The translations under genes were made by a program, and so were the position numbers. Of a DNA stretch of 51,950 nt, positions 1 through 9,337 are shown piece after piece. Position 1 is the first letter of the stretch, and each line of letters begins with the position of its first letter. Below the pieces are notes generated by a model. The model was given only the letters and a program-made list of their open reading frames with translations. It was not told where the DNA came from and ran no database searches. The DNA comes from Candidatus Rariloculus versatilis (GTDB lineage Bacteria > Pseudomonadota > Gammaproteobacteria > Steroidobacterales > Rariloculaceae): positions 1 to 51,950 of the forward strand of contig JAQAJI010000001.1 of NCBI GenBank assembly GCA_028278665.1, in the 5' to 3' direction.

Positions 1-437
1 GCCGCGCCGGCGTGCTCGCAGCGCGTCAGCCGATCGAAGCGCTGCCGGCCGTATTCCGCCATCTCGGCGCGGCGGGCCTTGAAGTGTTCCTCGTAGGGCG
101 GAGTGAGCACGCCATCGCGGATTGTGCCTCCGGAGCTCATCGTGATCGCAAGCGTGCCGTTCTCGAAGAATATGGCCGGCATCGTGTTGTTGCCGCTCGA
201 CCAGAGCCCGTCCCACACGGGGATCGTCTCCATCGTGTGTTCGGTACCGCCGCCGGCCTGCTCGTACAGATATGCGTAGTGCTCTTCGGCAGTTGCGAAG
301 TCTCTCGGCGGGGGCTCGACGGGCGGCAGCTCGCGTGGCGGCTGCGCACTGAGGCCCTGTATACCGGCGACCGTCATGCAAATCACACCCAGATACGCGC
401 CCCGCAACCACGTCCTGAACGATCCACTAGCCTTCAT
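1..437 (-). CDS. Hypothetical secreted protein (partial, runs off window start)
   Basis: Manual minus-strand translation from ATG at 437: MKASGSFRTWLRGAYLGVICMTVAGIQGLSAQPPRELPPVEPPPRDFATAEEHYAYLYEQAGGGTEHTMETIPVWDGLWSSGNNTMPAIFFENGTLAITMSSGG..., open to position 1; signal-peptide-like N-terminus. Missing from the ORF track because truncated. Confidence 0.6.
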   Translation of the reverse strand, partial: MKASGSFRTWLRGAYLGVICMTVAGIQGLSAQPPRELPPVEPPPRDFATAEEHYAYLYEQAGGGTEHTMETIPVWDGLWSSGNNTMPAIFFENGTLAITMSSGGTIRDGVLTPPYEEHFKARRAEMAEYGRQRFDRLTRCEHAGA

Positions 438-468
438 TTCGTCATTCCTCATGCTGTGGTTATGCCCA

Positions 469-534
469 GGAGCCTGCGCCGCAGGTATTCACGGCTGCAA
501 GTCCGCTTTCGCGACTTCCTGCGGCAAAGGCTCC
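469..534. repeat. Dispersed palindromic element, copy 1 (compact)
   Basis: GGAGCCTGCGCCGCAGG...TTCACGGCTGCAAGTCCGCTTTCGCGACTTCCTGCGGCAAAGGCTCC; imperfect inverted ends; near-identical sequence recurs at 8561-8721. Confidence 0.7.
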
Positions 535-795
535 CGGCGGGCATAGCTTACACAGAATCGCTCATTCATGGTTGACACCTCTTGCGTTGGGGAGAACCGA
601 AGCCACGCTGCTCCGGCGGCTCGATTGCGACCGATGACCGGAACACACGGCGCGGCAACGGCCGATTGCCCGACCATGTCTCTACCCGGTGCTTCGTCAA
701 CGTCAAATGTCCCGATGATTACGTGAAACGTGACCAACTCCGATACCAAATCTGATAAACATGTACGGATAACATGGCGAGTTGGGGAGTGGTAC

Positions 796-1962
796 ATGAA
801 CGAAACCGTGCCGTTTGACGCGGCGGACGAGGCCCAGTTGCTCGATGCCATCGATCGCTGGGTCGACGCTGAGGTCAGTCCGGTCGTCAAGGAATACGAT
901 CACGCCGATCGCTGGCCTGCCGAGCTCGTGGAACAAATGAAGGCGCTGGGCCTCTTCGGGGCGACAGTGGGCGCCGAGTTTGGAGGCCTTGGGCTACCTG
1001 TAACGACGTACGCGAAGATCGTCATGCGCATCTCCTCGGTCTGGATGGCGCTCACGGGGATATTCAACTCGCACCTCATGCTTGCGCTGTCGATTGAAAG
1101 GTACGGTACGCCCGAGCAGAAGTCCGAGTGGCTGCCGAAACTCGCCTCGGGCGAGATTCGCGGCGGTGTTGCGCTCACGGAGCCCAATGCCGGCACGGAT
1201 TTGCAGGCAATCCGCACGACAGCGCGCCGCGACGGCGACCACTACGTCATCAACGGAACCAAGACCTGGATTTCCAACGGCATCGAAGGTTCCTGCGTCG
1301 CCTTGCTCGTCAAGACCGACCCGGAGGCTCAGCCGCGCCACAAGGGCATGAGCCTGTTCATCGCGCCAAAGATGGACGGCTTCACGACCGGCAACAAGTT
1401 CGAAAAGCTCGGCTACAAGTGCATCGATTCGGCAGAGCTCGTATTCGACGGCTATCGCGTACCGGCTGAATGTCTCATCGGTGGTGTCGAGGGGCAGGGG
1501 TTTTACCAGGTTACGGGCGGCCTGGAGCTCGGTCGCATCAATGTCGCGGCGCGCCGAGCCGGTATGGCACAAGGAGCACTGCAACTGGAAACCGACTATC
1601 CCCGGACCCGCCGCACGTTCGCCAAGCCGATCTGCGAGCATCAGCACATTCAGCTCAAACTCGCGGATATGGCCACGAGAGCACACGCGGCCCGATTGCT
1701 GACGCTCGACGCCGCGGCCGCATTCGATCGAGGCGATCGCTGCGATCTCGAGGCCGGCATGGCGAAGTACTTCGCTTCGGAGGCCGCATTCGAAAACAGC
1801 AGTGAGTCACTGCGCATTCATGGCGCTTACGGCTATTCGAAGGAATACGATATCGAGCGATTTTACCGCGACGCGCCGCTGACGATCATCGGCGAGGGTA
1901 CCAACGAGATTCAGCGTATCATCATCGCCCGCCAATGGATCAAGCGGAATTCCATCGCATGA
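796..1962 (+). CDS. Acyl-CoA dehydrogenase
   Basis: MNETVPFDAADEAQLLDAIDRWV...; ALTEPNAGTDLQAIRTTA, GTKTWISNG, IHGAYGYSKEYDIERFYRDAPLTIIGEGTNEIQRIIIARQ motifs; start inside ORF 730..1962. Confidence 0.9.
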   Translation: MNETVPFDAADEAQLLDAIDRWVDAEVSPVVKEYDHADRWPAELVEQMKALGLFGATVGAEFGGLGLPVTTYAKIVMRISSVWMALTGIFNSHLMLALSIERYGTPEQKSEWLPKLASGEIRGGVALTEPNAGTDLQAIRTTARRDGDHYVINGTKTWISNGIEGSCVALLVKTDPEAQPRHKGMSLFIAPKMDGFTTGNKFEKLGYKCIDSAELVFDGYRVPAECLIGGVEGQGFYQVTGGLELGRINVAARRAGMAQGALQLETDYPRTRRTFAKPICEHQHIQLKLADMATRAHAARLLTLDAAAAFDRGDRCDLEAGMAKYFASEAAFENSSESLRIHGAYGYSKEYDIERFYRDAPLTIIGEGTNEIQRIIIARQWIKRNSIA

Positions 1963-2165
1963 TGCCGCTCGAAGGGCCGGGTATTGCTTGTCTGGAAGTC
2001 CGGGGCGCAGGCCCTTCCGGGTCACAGCGCCTGACTGCCGCAGGCCAGTACCCATCCATCAACTTGTCGAGGACTTGTATGCAGATTCCATTGAGGAGTA
2101 TTTCGTTGGTCTCAGAACACTGACAACGGATCGAGGGTGCGCTGGAAGCCCGATTCGTAAATTGG

Positions 2166-2239
2166 CGCGCCCGGAGAGATTCGAACTCCCGACCACCTGG
2201 TTCGAAGCCAGGTACTCTATCCAGCTGAGCTACGGGCGC
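2166..2239 (-). tRNA. tRNA-Arg (anticodon TCG)
   Basis: Minus strand GCGCCCGTAGCTCAGCTGGATAGAGTACCTGGCTTCGAACCAGGTGGTCGGGAGTTCGAATCTCTCCGGGCGC: cloverleaf with 7-bp acceptor stem, anticodon loop CTTCGAA, T-arm GTTCGAATC. Confidence 0.93.
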
Positions 2240-2312
2240 GTCGTGACTGTCCCGGTGGGGACGCCAAGTATATGGGGCCGCGCTGCCCATGAGTAGCGGG
2301 CGGCGTTCGGTC

Positions 2313-3173
2313 TCAGACGACGAGCGCCTCCACTTTGCGCCGTTCGTTCGTGACGCCGAAGCGTCCGCGCTCGTCCAGCACCGGTCTTGCCAGCGCGCAG
2401 CCCAGGTCGTGGGTAAAGAACAGGCGCACTCCGCGTGCGACCTTGTCCTCGAGAAACAGCCGCTTCTCGTCGATGAGCTGCTCCGGGTACCGATCGTAGC
2501 CCATGGTGACGGGCAGGTGGACCCAGGGGCGGCCCGGGATCAGGTCCGAGCAAAACACGATGCCGCCCTCGCCGCCGACTTCCGCGAGCATTAGGCCGGG
2601 CGTATGCCCTTCGGTATAGCTGAATCGCACGGCATCCCCGAGACTCGCCACATGCTCGTCCTCGACGAGTTCGAGGCGTCCGCTCTCGGCGAGCAGGCGG
2701 TTGAGTTCGGGAATGAACGACGCGCGGTCGCGCGGGTGCGGATCGAGCGCGCGTTCCCAGCCGCGCCGACTGACCATGTAGCGCGCATTCGGAAACAGCA
2801 GTTCGCTCGGTTGGCCCTCTTCGTAGGCCGACAACAGGCCGCCGGCGTGATCGAAGTGCAGATGGCTCAATACGACGACATCGATCTCGTCGTGCGGCGT
2901 CCCGCATTGCTGGAGCGATTCGAGCAGCATGTGCTCCGACTCCATCACGCCGTAGCGCGTCTTGAGCTTCGGCTCGAAGAAGGCACCGATACCCGCCTCG
3001 AACAGCACGCGCTTGCCGTCCAGGTCATCGACGAGCATCGCGCGGCAGGAAAGTTCGACGAGGTTGCGCTCGTCGGGCTCCATCCACCGCGCCCAGAGCG
3101 CGCGCGGCGCGTTGCCGAACATCGCGCCGCCGTCAAGGCGCTGACGATTTCCTTCTACAGACCAGACGTGCAT
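2313..3173 (-). CDS. MBL-fold metallo-hydrolase
   Basis: [15 protein letters not shown] (HxHxDH), [29 protein letters not shown]. Confidence 0.88.
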   Translation of the reverse strand: MHVWSVEGNRQRLDGGAMFGNAPRALWARWMEPDERNLVELSCRAMLVDDLDGKRVLFEAGIGAFFEPKLKTRYGVMESEHMLLESLQQCGTPHDEIDVVVLSHLHFDHAGGLLSAYEEGQPSELLFPNARYMVSRRGWERALDPHPRDRASFIPELNRLLAESGRLELVEDEHVASLGDAVRFSYTEGHTPGLMLAEVGGEGGIVFCSDLIPGRPWVHLPVTMGYDRYPEQLIDEKRLFLEDKVARGVRLFFTHDLGCALARPVLDERGRFGVTNERRKVEALVV

Positions 3174-3358
3174 GGCGAGCGCCTCAACAAAACCCTTGCA
3201 ACGATGATACGCAGTACATCATGGCCCACTTCGCCGAATGCGCATCGCGAGTGCCCCTGCGAAGCCCTTCGGGCCGCACCGAGCAGTCGCAGCCGGCTTC
3301 GGACCGGCCAGGCCCCTGAGCGCCTTCATCGCGATCGAACCGGCACCGGTAGCGCAGC

Positions 3359-4451
3359 TCAATGCCGGATGACGATCTTGCCCATGAAGCTGCCGTTACC
3401 CATGAAGTCGTAGGCTTCCTCAGCCTCATCGAAATCGAACACGCGGTCGATGACCGGATGGATCTCATGTTCTTCCATGAACGCATTCATCGCCTCAAAG
3501 TCGGCTTTCGATCCGACGTAGATGCCCGACGCCATGCACGGGGATGGGCGGGGCTGCACCGGTAAGTCCGCCGATCAGAGCGACGTGGCCCTCGAACGCG
3601 AGCGCCTGGAGCGCTCTGCTCAAGGTGTCGCGCCCGCCGATTTCCAGTACGTGGTCGACGCCGGCGTCATCAGTCAATGCCCGAACTTCCACCTGCCAAT
3701 CCTCGTTCTCGCGGTAGTTCACCGTGCCGACGGCACCGAGTTCGCGTGCACGGGCAAGCTTTTCGTTGCTCGAACTCGTGATGATGGGTTTCGCACCCGC
3801 GGCCGCAGCAAGAACCAGTCCGAAGCTCGACACGCCCCCCGTGCCCTCCAGCAGTACGTACTCGTCCGGCCGCAGATTCCCGTTCGTGAAGAGCCCATTC
3901 CATGCCGTGACGCCCGCGCAGGGAAGCGTGGCCGCCTCCTCGTAACTGAGGTGATCCGGTATCGCGACGAGGCCGCGTGGAGTCGTGACAATCATTTCGG
4001 CCAGCATGCCGCCGGTGCCGGGACCAGCCCCGCGCGCCGAGGGCCGGACCGCATCGTTGCGCTTGCCATCGACCCACTCCGTGAAAAACGTGCTGGCCAC
4101 ACGGTCGCCGACCTTAAACTCCGTCACGCCCTCTCCCACGGCGACGACTTCGCCGGCGCCGTCGGACAGCGGAACGTTGTCCGTGTAATCGACGCCGCGT
4201 TCTCCGACCGTCTCGTTGAGCATGTACCAGTCGCGGCGGTTCAGCGATGTCGCATGGACCCTGACCAGGACTTCGCCGGGACCCGCGACGGGACGCGACA
4301 CTTCCTGCATCACGAGTGCGTAGCCGTCGCCGCTCCTTTCAAATTGCCACTGGCGAATGGTTTCGGAGGACTGCGCCGCAGCGTGGGTCAGCGCGGTAAG
4401 CACCAGCGCCGTACCGACGGCGGCCGTGGAAAATGATCGTAGTGTTTTCAT
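3359..4451 (-). pseudogene. MDR-family zinc-binding alcohol dehydrogenase / quinone oxidoreductase-like gene with signal peptide, apparently frameshifted near 3530-3550
   Basis: N-terminal part MKTLRSFSTAAVGTALVLTALTHAAAQSSETIRQWQF...VLLEGTGGVSSFGLVLAAAAGAKPIITSSS...HVALIGGLTGAAPPIPVHG, C-terminal part in another frame MASGIYVGSKADFEAMNAFMEEHEIHPVIDRVFDFDEAEEAYDFMGNGSFMGKIVIRH. Confidence 0.75.
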
Positions 4452-4715
4452 GAATGTTCTCCGGGCCACACGGCAACTCGGGTGAAACGCGCCGAGCACC
4501 TCAAAAAAATGAGGACGCTCAGCTTCGGCACATAGGCTGCGCTTGTCAAGGAATCGTGCCCGACCCACGCGACGGCGATGCAGCGCGATCATCATACGTC
4601 GTTCGCTTCAAACACCATCCGGATGTCTTCGCCGTCGCGCACGATCTCGAACGGGAATGCAGTGTCCATGACCCGCGAGTGAACATGACCGTTTCGTATA
4701 AACTACCCACCCGTC

Positions 4716-5390
4716 ATGTTTACCGCCGACGACAAGAGCTTGCGCCAATCGTGGCTCGACGCTGCGCTGTCGCGTTTTGCAGCCGACAACGAAGCCTCCA
4801 TGCGGGAGACGCGCACGCTGCTCGAGAGCATCGTGCAGGATCGGGCGCTGCACGCACGCCTGATCAACACGATGTCGATGCTCGAGCACATGGGCAGTCA
4901 CAAAGTCATGGCGACTTGTCATTCGGCGACGATCGATCAGGCGACGCTCCAGCATGTCGCGGAGGAAGCCCACCACGCGTTTTTCATGAAGCGGCAGGCC
5001 GAGAAGTGCGCCGGCCGGGAGATGACATACGTTGCGCAGGACCTGCTCGCACCGGCCTCGGCACGCATGTATTTCCAGCGGCTCGAAGCGCTCGTCGTGC
5101 GCTTGCTCGCGAAGGGACGCGGCTCACGGGCCGCATATCTGTACATGTCGATGATCGTCGAGTTTCGCGCGTTGTGGTTCTACGGGCTCTACGAGCAATG
5201 CCTCAAGCGAGCCGGGTACGCGATGTCGCTCAAACGTCTTATCGGCGAAGAGCGCCATCACCTGAACGACATGGCGCAGCGGCTCGAGCTTGCGGGCGAT
5301 CTCGATGACGCGCGCGCACGCCGGCTTCTCGACGCGGAACGGCGGCTCTATCGCAGGTTTCTCGGCGCGCTCAAGCGTGCGACAGCCTGA
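4716..5390 (+). CDS. Hypothetical helical protein, possible ferritin-like/diiron fold
   Basis: MFTADDKSLRQSWLDAALSRF...; repeated E/H clusters EHMGSHK, EEAHHAFF, EFRALWFYGLYE, EERHHLND spaced as in four-helix metal-binding bundles. Confidence 0.6.
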   Translation: MFTADDKSLRQSWLDAALSRFAADNEASMRETRTLLESIVQDRALHARLINTMSMLEHMGSHKVMATCHSATIDQATLQHVAEEAHHAFFMKRQAEKCAGREMTYVAQDLLAPASARMYFQRLEALVVRLLAKGRGSRAAYLYMSMIVEFRALWFYGLYEQCLKRAGYAMSLKRLIGEERHHLNDMAQRLELAGDLDDARARRLLDAERRLYRRFLGALKRATA

Positions 5391-5495
5391 ACGGCTGGCG
5401 CTTTCGGGCACGAGAACCTGCCGCCAGGCCAACCACGCAGCGCGGCTGACGGCGCCACCGGAAGCGCAGGAGCCGTCCTGCCGCGCCCGAGCCGC

Positions 5496-6938
5496 TCAGA
5501 ACTCGCGCGCGAGCAGTTCGCGCACGCGCTCGACGTAGCGTTCCTTGTCGTAGAGCTTGTAGAAGACCGACGCCATGACGTTCTGCGGCCCGAAGAAGAA
5601 CCGCTCGTAGAGCGCCTGGCGGCCGCCGAAGCCCGAGATCGCGACGTCGTGGGCGAGCCGGAAGAGCGCAACGCGATCCTTGCTCGGAAGATTGACGAGC
5701 CCGAAGTATTTCTCGACATCGGGCGCGATCTCATTGGCGAAGTCCGCTTCGGTGGGCGTCGCCATGAGCGAGCTCGAGCCGAGCAATTGCACGAGTTCCA
5801 CGAGCCGCGGATACATCTTCGGAAACAGGTTCCGAGCCGTATCGAGCGGCCGCCTGAGCGGCACGTGCAAGCCCCAGCGATCCTCGGCTGCCTGCTGCTC
5901 TGCGCTGTAGAGAAACGCGCGCATCGACTCGGCGATCCACATGGCTTCGGCGATCTGTCCCTGAACGGCCATGTCCCGATCCCGCTCGCTGGCCTGGCAC
6001 ATCGCGCACAGGAGTCCCACGATGAACTCGGCCTTCGCGAGGTTCTTGCACACGACCTGGTGCATCATGTGCACGACGGCGTTGGTGTCGGCAAAGACGC
6101 GGTTGCAAAGATCCGGCGAGTCGTAGAGAAACACGCGCTCCCAGGGCACGAGCACCTCGTTGAAGATCACGACGCAGTCCATCTCCTCGAAGCGTCCGGC
6201 CAGGGGCGAATCAAAGAGCGACTTCCCCGTGTCGTAGCTGTCGCGGCAGATGTAGCGCATGCCCGGCGTGTCGTTGCCGATCACGAAAGCAAGCGCATAC
6301 GGGCGCGCCGATTCGTCGGCCCTGAGCACAGTCGACGGGAACACCGCGATCTCGTCCGATAGCGGACCGAGCGTCGCCAGCAGTCGTGCGCCGTTGACGA
6401 CAAGGCCCGCGTCCGTTTCCCTGACGACGCGCAGCGCAACTTCCTCGCTTGCCAGACCCTTCGCGCTCAGCGCCCGGTTGTAGCTCGGATTGACGAGCGT
6501 GTGGGTCAGCACGAGATCGTCGCGCAGGATGCGCTCGTAGCAGGCACGGATGTTGTCCGCGAATTCCGGGCGATTCTCCGCGAAGTACCCGGCCGCCGCC
6601 GCAAACGCCGTGAACGCGCAGTTCAGGTAATCCGGCGAGCGCCCGACCATACCGCCCGACCACTTCGACCAGTCGTACATGGCCGCGCCGCGCCGGACGA
6701 CGTCGTCAACGGACTTCGGCTGCAGCAGCGCCAGCGGATACCGTTCGCCGTCGGCCTCGAAGGTCAGCAGATCGCGCGTCTCCGGCGCGTGCTGGCGGTC
6801 GAGCAGCCGGGCGAGCGACGCCGCGCCGCGCGCGAGGTCCGGGTGAACCGTGACGTCGGCGACGCGCTCCCCGCCGATCCATACGTCCCTGCCATCGCGC
6901 AGACGCTCAAGATACTGCTCTCCCCGGCATGCACCCAT
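5496..6938 (-). CDS. 4-hydroxyphenylacetate 3-hydroxylase (HpaB) family flavin-dependent monooxygenase
   Basis: MGACRGEQYLERLRDGRDVWIGGERVADVTVHPDL..., HTLVNPSYNR, FNEVLVPWERVFLYD, GLVNLPSKDRVALFRLAHDVAISGFGGRQALYERFFFG. Confidence 0.88.
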   Translation of the reverse strand: MGACRGEQYLERLRDGRDVWIGGERVADVTVHPDLARGAASLARLLDRQHAPETRDLLTFEADGERYPLALLQPKSVDDVVRRGAAMYDWSKWSGGMVGRSPDYLNCAFTAFAAAAGYFAENRPEFADNIRACYERILRDDLVLTHTLVNPSYNRALSAKGLASEEVALRVVRETDAGLVVNGARLLATLGPLSDEIAVFPSTVLRADESARPYALAFVIGNDTPGMRYICRDSYDTGKSLFDSPLAGRFEEMDCVVIFNEVLVPWERVFLYDSPDLCNRVFADTNAVVHMMHQVVCKNLAKAEFIVGLLCAMCQASERDRDMAVQGQIAEAMWIAESMRAFLYSAEQQAAEDRWGLHVPLRRPLDTARNLFPKMYPRLVELVQLLGSSSLMATPTEADFANEIAPDVEKYFGLVNLPSKDRVALFRLAHDVAISGFGGRQALYERFFFGPQNVMASVFYKLYDKERYVERVRELLAREF

Positions 6939-7102
6939 GACTTTCCCTCAGTTACTCCATTCGAGCGAAAGGCCCCGCGACGCGCGGTCTCGGGGAACTC
7001 ACTTCAAAGAAATCGACCCAATACTTCAGGTCGCGGCGCGACGAGCCTACCATGGCAGCGGGGACAAGCTGCCTGCCGAAACCTCCCGGAGGATCAGGGA
7101 CG

Positions 7103-8542
7103 ATGAAAAAAGCCGCCGTACTCGTGCTCATCAGCGTTGCCGCGGCGACAGTCGCGCTGCCACCCGTGTTCGGGATCATGACGGAATCGCTGTTCGAGCG
7201 GCGAATTGCGGAGATCAATGATCACACCGCGTGGTCTTTGGAAATCCGCTCATTCGAGCGGGGCTGGTTCAACAGCACTGCGATGATCGAGGTCAGCCTG
7301 GGCAATGAACGGTTCGGGCCGCTGGAGTCGGTGACCGGCGGCGACGCGCTGACAGCCGCGGGCCTGGATCTGCTCGACGAGGGACTTTCGGTCCTCGTCG
7401 ACGTGGCTCATGGTCCGGTCGTTCTGCGCGGCGGGCCGTATGTCGGGCTTGCGAGAGTCTGGGCACGCCCCGATTCGACGCAAGCTGACGTCGCCGAACT
7501 CGAAGGCGGTCTCGGCGTTGACTACCTGTTCGAGTTTCGGGGAAGAGCCAGCTTGTTCGGCGGCCTGCGGTTCGATGCCGACGTGCCCGCCGTTGACTAC
7601 GCGGACGAATTCAGCGAGACCGTGTTCTCGGGCGTGCGGGCCGACGGCCGCCTTGACCGCGACGAACTCCAGTTGCGTCTCGACATCGATTCGGTGGCCT
7701 GGTCGAACCCGATTCTCGCGATCTCTGTCGACACGATCAGCTTGAGTACCGACAGCGAGTACCGCCTGGGCTACCTGGGGCTGGGCAACCTCGAGCTGGA
7801 GATGGGTCAGATGCTGGTCGTGAACCGGACGCTCGGCGGCGAACCGGTCTTCGAAGCGGGAAACATTGCCGTTCGAGGCGAGTCGGATCCGGCCGGCGAA
7901 GGAACGCTCCTTGCGAGTTCCGCGACGTACACAGCCGACTACCTCACCTTTGGCGAACGGTACCGTCTCACGGACGCGCAGATCGTCATGGCGATCGACA
8001 GGCTTGACGCTGAGGCAATGAACGACCTGGTCGAAGCGCAGACGCAGTTCGAAGAGCAGGCTGCGGCAGGGGGCGATCCGATGCCCGTGCTGATGCCACT
8101 GATCGTGCGCCTGCTCGCGGCCGAACCTGAACTGTCGATCGATCCGATCGGATTCGCGATGGACGAGGAACCGTTCCAGGCCAGCGTTCATGTACGAACC
8201 CACGCCGACGCACTGCCGGACCCGGTATCGGCGCTCGCCGCGAGCCCCGTGCTATTCATCGACGCGTTCACTCTCGAAGCCGAAGCCACCGCCTCGCGGG
8301 CACTCGCGCGGCGCATCGCGACCGAGGTCGTCAGGCAGCAACTCGCGGCAAATGCGCCCGGTGGAGTCGTGCTGAGCGGTATCGAAGCGATGGCCGAGGC
8401 GCAGGCCGCTGCGATGCTGGACGCCGTGGTCGCGCAGGGATTCCTGGTCGAGGACGGCGACTCCTACCGTGTCGCGGTCGAGGTCGTGAACGGGGAGTTC
8501 AGTCTGAACGGCCGCCCCTTGCCGTTTCTGTCGTTGCGCTGA
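7103..8542 (+). CDS. DUF945 (YdgA) family protein
   Basis: MKKAAVLVLISVAAATVALPPVFGIMTESLFERRIAEINDHTAWSLEIRSFERGWFNSTAMIEVSL: signal anchor plus the typical DUF945 N-terminal pattern. Confidence 0.75.
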   Translation: MKKAAVLVLISVAAATVALPPVFGIMTESLFERRIAEINDHTAWSLEIRSFERGWFNSTAMIEVSLGNERFGPLESVTGGDALTAAGLDLLDEGLSVLVDVAHGPVVLRGGPYVGLARVWARPDSTQADVAELEGGLGVDYLFEFRGRASLFGGLRFDADVPAVDYADEFSETVFSGVRADGRLDRDELQLRLDIDSVAWSNPILAISVDTISLSTDSEYRLGYLGLGNLELEMGQMLVVNRTLGGEPVFEAGNIAVRGESDPAGEGTLLASSATYTADYLTFGERYRLTDAQIVMAIDRLDAEAMNDLVEAQTQFEEQAAAGGDPMPVLMPLIVRLLAAEPELSIDPIGFAMDEEPFQASVHVRTHADALPDPVSALAASPVLFIDAFTLEAEATASRALARRIATEVVRQQLAANAPGGVVLSGIEAMAEAQAAAMLDAVVAQGFLVEDGDSYRVAVEVVNGEFSLNGRPLPFLSLR

Positions 8543-8560
8543 GCGCGCCAGGGACCGCCA

Positions 8561-8721
8561 GGAGCCTGCGCCGCAGGAGTTCACGGCTGCAAGTCCGCTC
8601 TCATCCGCCCCGACGCTCGATCGGTTGAGGAGAATATCGAGCCCTATTTGATGAAACCGATCGCGCAACGGGACGGCGATATCGGATTCTCGCTTTCGTG
8701 ACTTCCTACGGCGCAGGCTCC
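8561..8721. repeat. Dispersed palindromic element, copy 2 (with ~95-bp internal insert)
   Basis: Left arm ggagcctgcgccgcaggagt, right arm acttcctacggcgcaggctcc; central ttcacggctgcaagtccgct shared with 469-534; insert carries its own CGATCGGTT/AACCGATCG inverted repeat (8618-8626/8655-8663). Confidence 0.7.
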
Positions 8722-9218
8722 CGATCCGATTCGGCCGGCTCCTCCTCGACATCTTCGGGCGGCAGCTCGACCTCTTCGATCTCGATGACGTCGTCCTGTT
8801 CCACTTCGCCCTCGGCAATCCGCTCGATCTCTTCGGCCTCTTCTGTGGAGATCGGATGAAACTCGCCGAGCCTGCACGTAAAGCCGCGACCGAATCCCGC
8901 GCCGATACGGTCGAGAACCGAAATCGTATCGATGTCGCAGAGGCGGTAGCCCCGGATCTCGTACATGAAGCGGCCCTCGCGTTCGAGCCGCGGACACTCC
9001 CTTTCCAGAATGTTCTGATAGACCCGCCCGCCGCGCATGTAGAAGAGAATCGTCTTGTCGTCGACGATCCGTGTTCTTCGGATTCGGCTCACCATGACGC
9101 AATCCGCGGGCGTCCGGTCGAGCACGTCGTCGTCCTGGGCTGCGAGCGGCAGGCTCGGGACCGATGCGCCGAGCGCTACGGACGAAATCATCAGGCTCCA
9201 CTGGATTGCGCTGCGCAT
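8706..9218 (-). CDS. Hypothetical secreted protein with acidic C-terminal tail
   Basis: MRSAIQWSLMISSVALGASVPSLPLAAQDDDVLDRTPADCVMVSRIRRTRIVDDKTILFYMRGGRVYQNILERECPRLEREGRFMYE...EIEEVELPPEDVEEEPAESDREPAP. Confidence 0.7.
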   Translation of the reverse strand: MRSAIQWSLMISSVALGASVPSLPLAAQDDDVLDRTPADCVMVSRIRRTRIVDDKTILFYMRGGRVYQNILERECPRLEREGRFMYEIRGYRLCDIDTISVLDRIGAGFGRGFTCRLGEFHPISTEEAEEIERIAEGEVEQDDVIEIEEVELPPEDVEEEPAESDREPAP

Positions 9219-9337
9219 GGCTGCTCCGCTTGTCGTTGCTGGTCTCGGTGTTCGACTCCTCTTATACCGCAATGGTTTCCCGGCGCAAATCCGCGCGGCC
9301 TTGTGCAGTCCCTGACCCGCGCTATGATTCGCGCACG

